A stretch of DNA of 64,000 nt, from NCBI RefSeq assembly GCF_000376105.1, contig NZ_AQWM01000003.1, positions 248,001 through 312,000 on the forward strand. The letters run 5' to 3'. This stretch comes from Asticcacaulis benevestitus DSM 16100 = ATCC BAA-896 (GTDB lineage: Bacteria; Pseudomonadota; Alphaproteobacteria; Caulobacterales; Caulobacteraceae). Shown here in pieces: positions 62,532 to 64,000 of this stretch. The notes beneath the pieces were generated by a model. That model had not been told where the DNA came from. It saw nothing but the letters and a program-made list of their open reading frames with translations, and made no database searches. The position numbers and the translations under genes were made by a program. How positions within the stretch are numbered: the stretch's first letter is position 1; the number at the start of each line of letters is the position of its first letter.

Positions 62532-64000
62532 TTATTGCGGCTTTTGTGCCATTCTTAAATTAAAATTCGTCAGATCATTGAGCATCTCATCAAGATTAAT
62601 AGGCATTTCCAGATAAAGCTCGACCGGTGTCCTGGAGGGCAATGTGATCGGCTTCTGCAACCACTTGCCACTGATATAGTCGAACAGGCTGATATTCGCC
62701 TTTTGTTGATGCGGCGGGTCGAAATAGCCTTTGATGTGAAAATTGATGTTCAGGATGAGGTCGTCCCGGGAATTGAGACGTGCATCGAGCTGATCGTATG
62801 TAACATATTCCATCGCCTGATAGGCCAGATCCTGGAAGGGATTGAAGGCCGGATCGGCGGCGGCTTGTGCATTCTTCGCAGCCAGTGCGGCAGCCGCGCT
62901 CGGTGCATCGCTGGTGACCGTACCGGTTGCCGTATTCACGCCCGTCACCGCCGTGCGGTAAATTGATATTTGTCCAGGCGCATCCGATTGCATCGTGCCG
63001 TCAACGAATTTGAGGTGCCCCTGATCATAGACAAAGGGCAGGCGCCCCGTCATATGACCCTTAAAGCTCATGCTCTTGTTCAGACTTGTCGCCGCGATAA
63101 CCTCGCCGAAATCTAGACCATCAAAAGCCAGCACGCCCTTGATGGGCATCTTGGCGTCAAAATAGATATCCGTCGGCTCCAGCCTGACCTGACCGCCAGG
63201 GCTTTCCACCTTGGCGCTTTCAAGTGTGAGGTGGTCGCCAAGTATTTGCAGGCTCAAATCAAGGTCGGTGAGCGGGATGCCTAATTCCGTCCGCGCCAGA
63301 TGTACCTTCTGGCCAGGCTGCGTGTGCAAAGGCGCCAGCGAATCAAACCGTATCTGACCGGTCAGGCCTTGCGAAGCCCCGGTGGAGCCGAGAAAACTCA
63401 TGCCTACACCATAGGGGGCACGTTCGGTCGCCGCGACAAAATCACTCACGCCCATTGTCAGCACGCCATCGCTGGAACTGCTCGCCTTTGTCCAGTTGAA
63501 AGCCCCTTCGAAACTCATCGGCCCGGTGACCTTACGGCCGAAGATCGCAGCTACAAGTGGTGACAGGTGGATCGGTTGCAGGCCATCAGGCACGAAATTC
63601 AGGTCGCGCGTCTTGAACGTGAGAGCGCCGGCACCACTGGCGACATCATTGTCGAGATGGATTGCCACGATCCGCAATGGCTTGCCATCCGCGCCCTGGA
63701 TGCTGGGCGTGGCCGCGAAGAAACGACCGGTCAGGGCCTTGCGGTCCTGGCCAATGGTGCCGGACATCAGCAGCGGACTGAAGCGCGTTTCGTCTTCGGG
63801 CACACCGTCGCTTACGGTCGAGGTGGTCAGATCGGCCTTGAAGCCAACACCCTCCGCCAGCGAATAGGCCTCAAACGCTCCCAGCCCGCCTTTTAAGCCC
63901 ACCACTTCGTTCGGCGCGATCAGGGCCAGATCGCTAAACGCACCGCTGGCCCGCCAGGCATTGGGCGTGAACACGAGGAAGGTCTTGTCGTTCTGACGCA
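62532..64000 (-). CDS. ydbH: YdbH-family intermembrane phospholipid transport protein (5' end outside window)
   Basis: About 489 C-terminal residues are visible and the frame is open to the window edge. The sequence is rich in beta strands of the AsmA/YdbH type, with the family end: FNPFQDLAYQAMEYVTYDQL, LNINFHIKGYFDPPHQQKANISLF and RTPVELYLEMPINLDEM. In E. coli YdbH, with TamB and YhdP, forms a hydrophobic groove carrying phospholipid to the outer membrane. Its usual partners ynbE and ydbL lie downstream on the same strand, but beyond two genes in the opposite direction. Confidence 0.82.
   Translation of the reverse strand, partial: RQNDKTFLVFTPNAWRASGAFSDLALIAPNEVVGLKGGLGAFEAYSLAEGVGFKADLTTSTVSDGVPEDETRFSPLLMSGTIGQDRKALTGRFFAATPSIQGADGKPLRIVAIHLDNDVASGAGALTFKTRDLNFVPDGLQPIHLSPLVAAIFGRKVTGPMSFEGAFNWTKASSSSDGVLTMGVSDFVAATERAPYGVGMSFLGSTGASQGLTGQIRFDSLAPLHTQPGQKVHLARTELGIPLTDLDLSLQILGDHLTLESAKVESPGGQVRLEPTDIYFDAKMPIKGVLAFDGLDFGEVIAATSLNKSMSFKGHMTGRLPFVYDQGHLKFVDGTMQSDAPGQISIYRTAVTGVNTATGTVTSDAPSAAAALAAKNAQAAADPAFNPFQDLAYQAMEYVTYDQLDARLNSRDDLILNINFHIKGYFDPPHQQKANISLFDYISGKWLQKPITLPSRTPVELYLEMPINLDEMLNDLTNFNLRMAQKPQ

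Noticed and set aside
1-64000. CRISPR array, IS element, prophage, restriction or other defence system
   Set aside because: No regular spaced repeats, transposase, integrase, phage structural, nuclease-helicase or toxin-antitoxin sequence was recognised on either strand.
1-64000. tRNA or rRNA genes
   Set aside because: No cloverleaf with a T-loop GGTTCGA-type sequence or rRNA core was noticed in the intergenic gaps; a tRNAscan run would be the decisive check.

Overview
The window reads as chromosomal DNA of an alphaproteobacterium of the Caulobacteraceae; Asticcacaulis or a close relative is my best guess. The reasons are a G+C-rich base composition, a Caulobacter-type xylXBCD xylose pathway with very close sequence similarity to the C. 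crescentus proteins, a LacI operator of the Caulobacter xylose type, and a SapC protein beside a TonB receptor. Gene density is high. I see no IS element, prophage, CRISPR array, rRNA, tRNA or recognisable defence system.

Layout. 1-4133: a plus-strand operon for oxidative breakdown of L-fucose or D-arabinose (aldo/keto reductase, split UxaA-type dehydratase, SDR, FAH-fold hydrolase). 4253-13046: a minus-strand xylose locus (xylR, xylX, xylB, xylC, xylD, MFS sugar porter, aldose 1-epimerase) with three LacI-type operators and no xylA. 13273-15252: a secreted acetylesterase that suits hemicellulose use. 15462-26000: two paralogous small envelope proteins, a periplasmic TPR protein, a TSUP permease, two GNAT-type acetyltransferases, a four-PAS hybrid histidine kinase and a Na+/H+ antiporter. 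26092-30917: carA and carB, separated by a terminator. 30979-37752: a DUF6438/ankyrin-like protein of lower G+C, a DUF6311-type membrane protein, greA behind a likely attenuator, an ELM1-family protein and a GlsB-type membrane protein. 37990-44617: trxB, an hsp20 gene behind a likely ROSE RNA thermometer, a MipA protein, a damaged GFA/EVE pair, a Nudix hydrolase, a pentapeptide-repeat protein, a stand-alone RibD-like deaminase and gpmA. 44675-52473: prfA with a small membrane protein and a MOSC protein, a GST, a CHASE4-GGDEF-EAL protein, ispG and rodZ. 52640-64000: a hotdog protein, sapC, a ZnuD-like TonB receptor divergent from zur, corA, a CHAP amidase, an acyltransferase, and the ydbH-ynbE-ydbL set, here split by a K+ channel gene and a DHFR-like gene on the other strand.

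How they work together. The first 15 kb looks like a plant or algal polysaccharide utilisation region: acetyl groups are removed outside the cytoplasm, sugar is imported by the MFS porter, its anomers are equilibrated by the epimerase, and aldoses are oxidised without phosphorylation. XylR is placed to control both xylX and the porter. The rest is mostly core metabolism and envelope upkeep. The signals I rate highest are regulatory: the XylR operator set, the hsp20 thermometer, the greA leader hairpin and the Zur-like dyads. Next come the split ydbH locus, the GFA/EVE deletion scar and the three-copy intergenic palindrome family.
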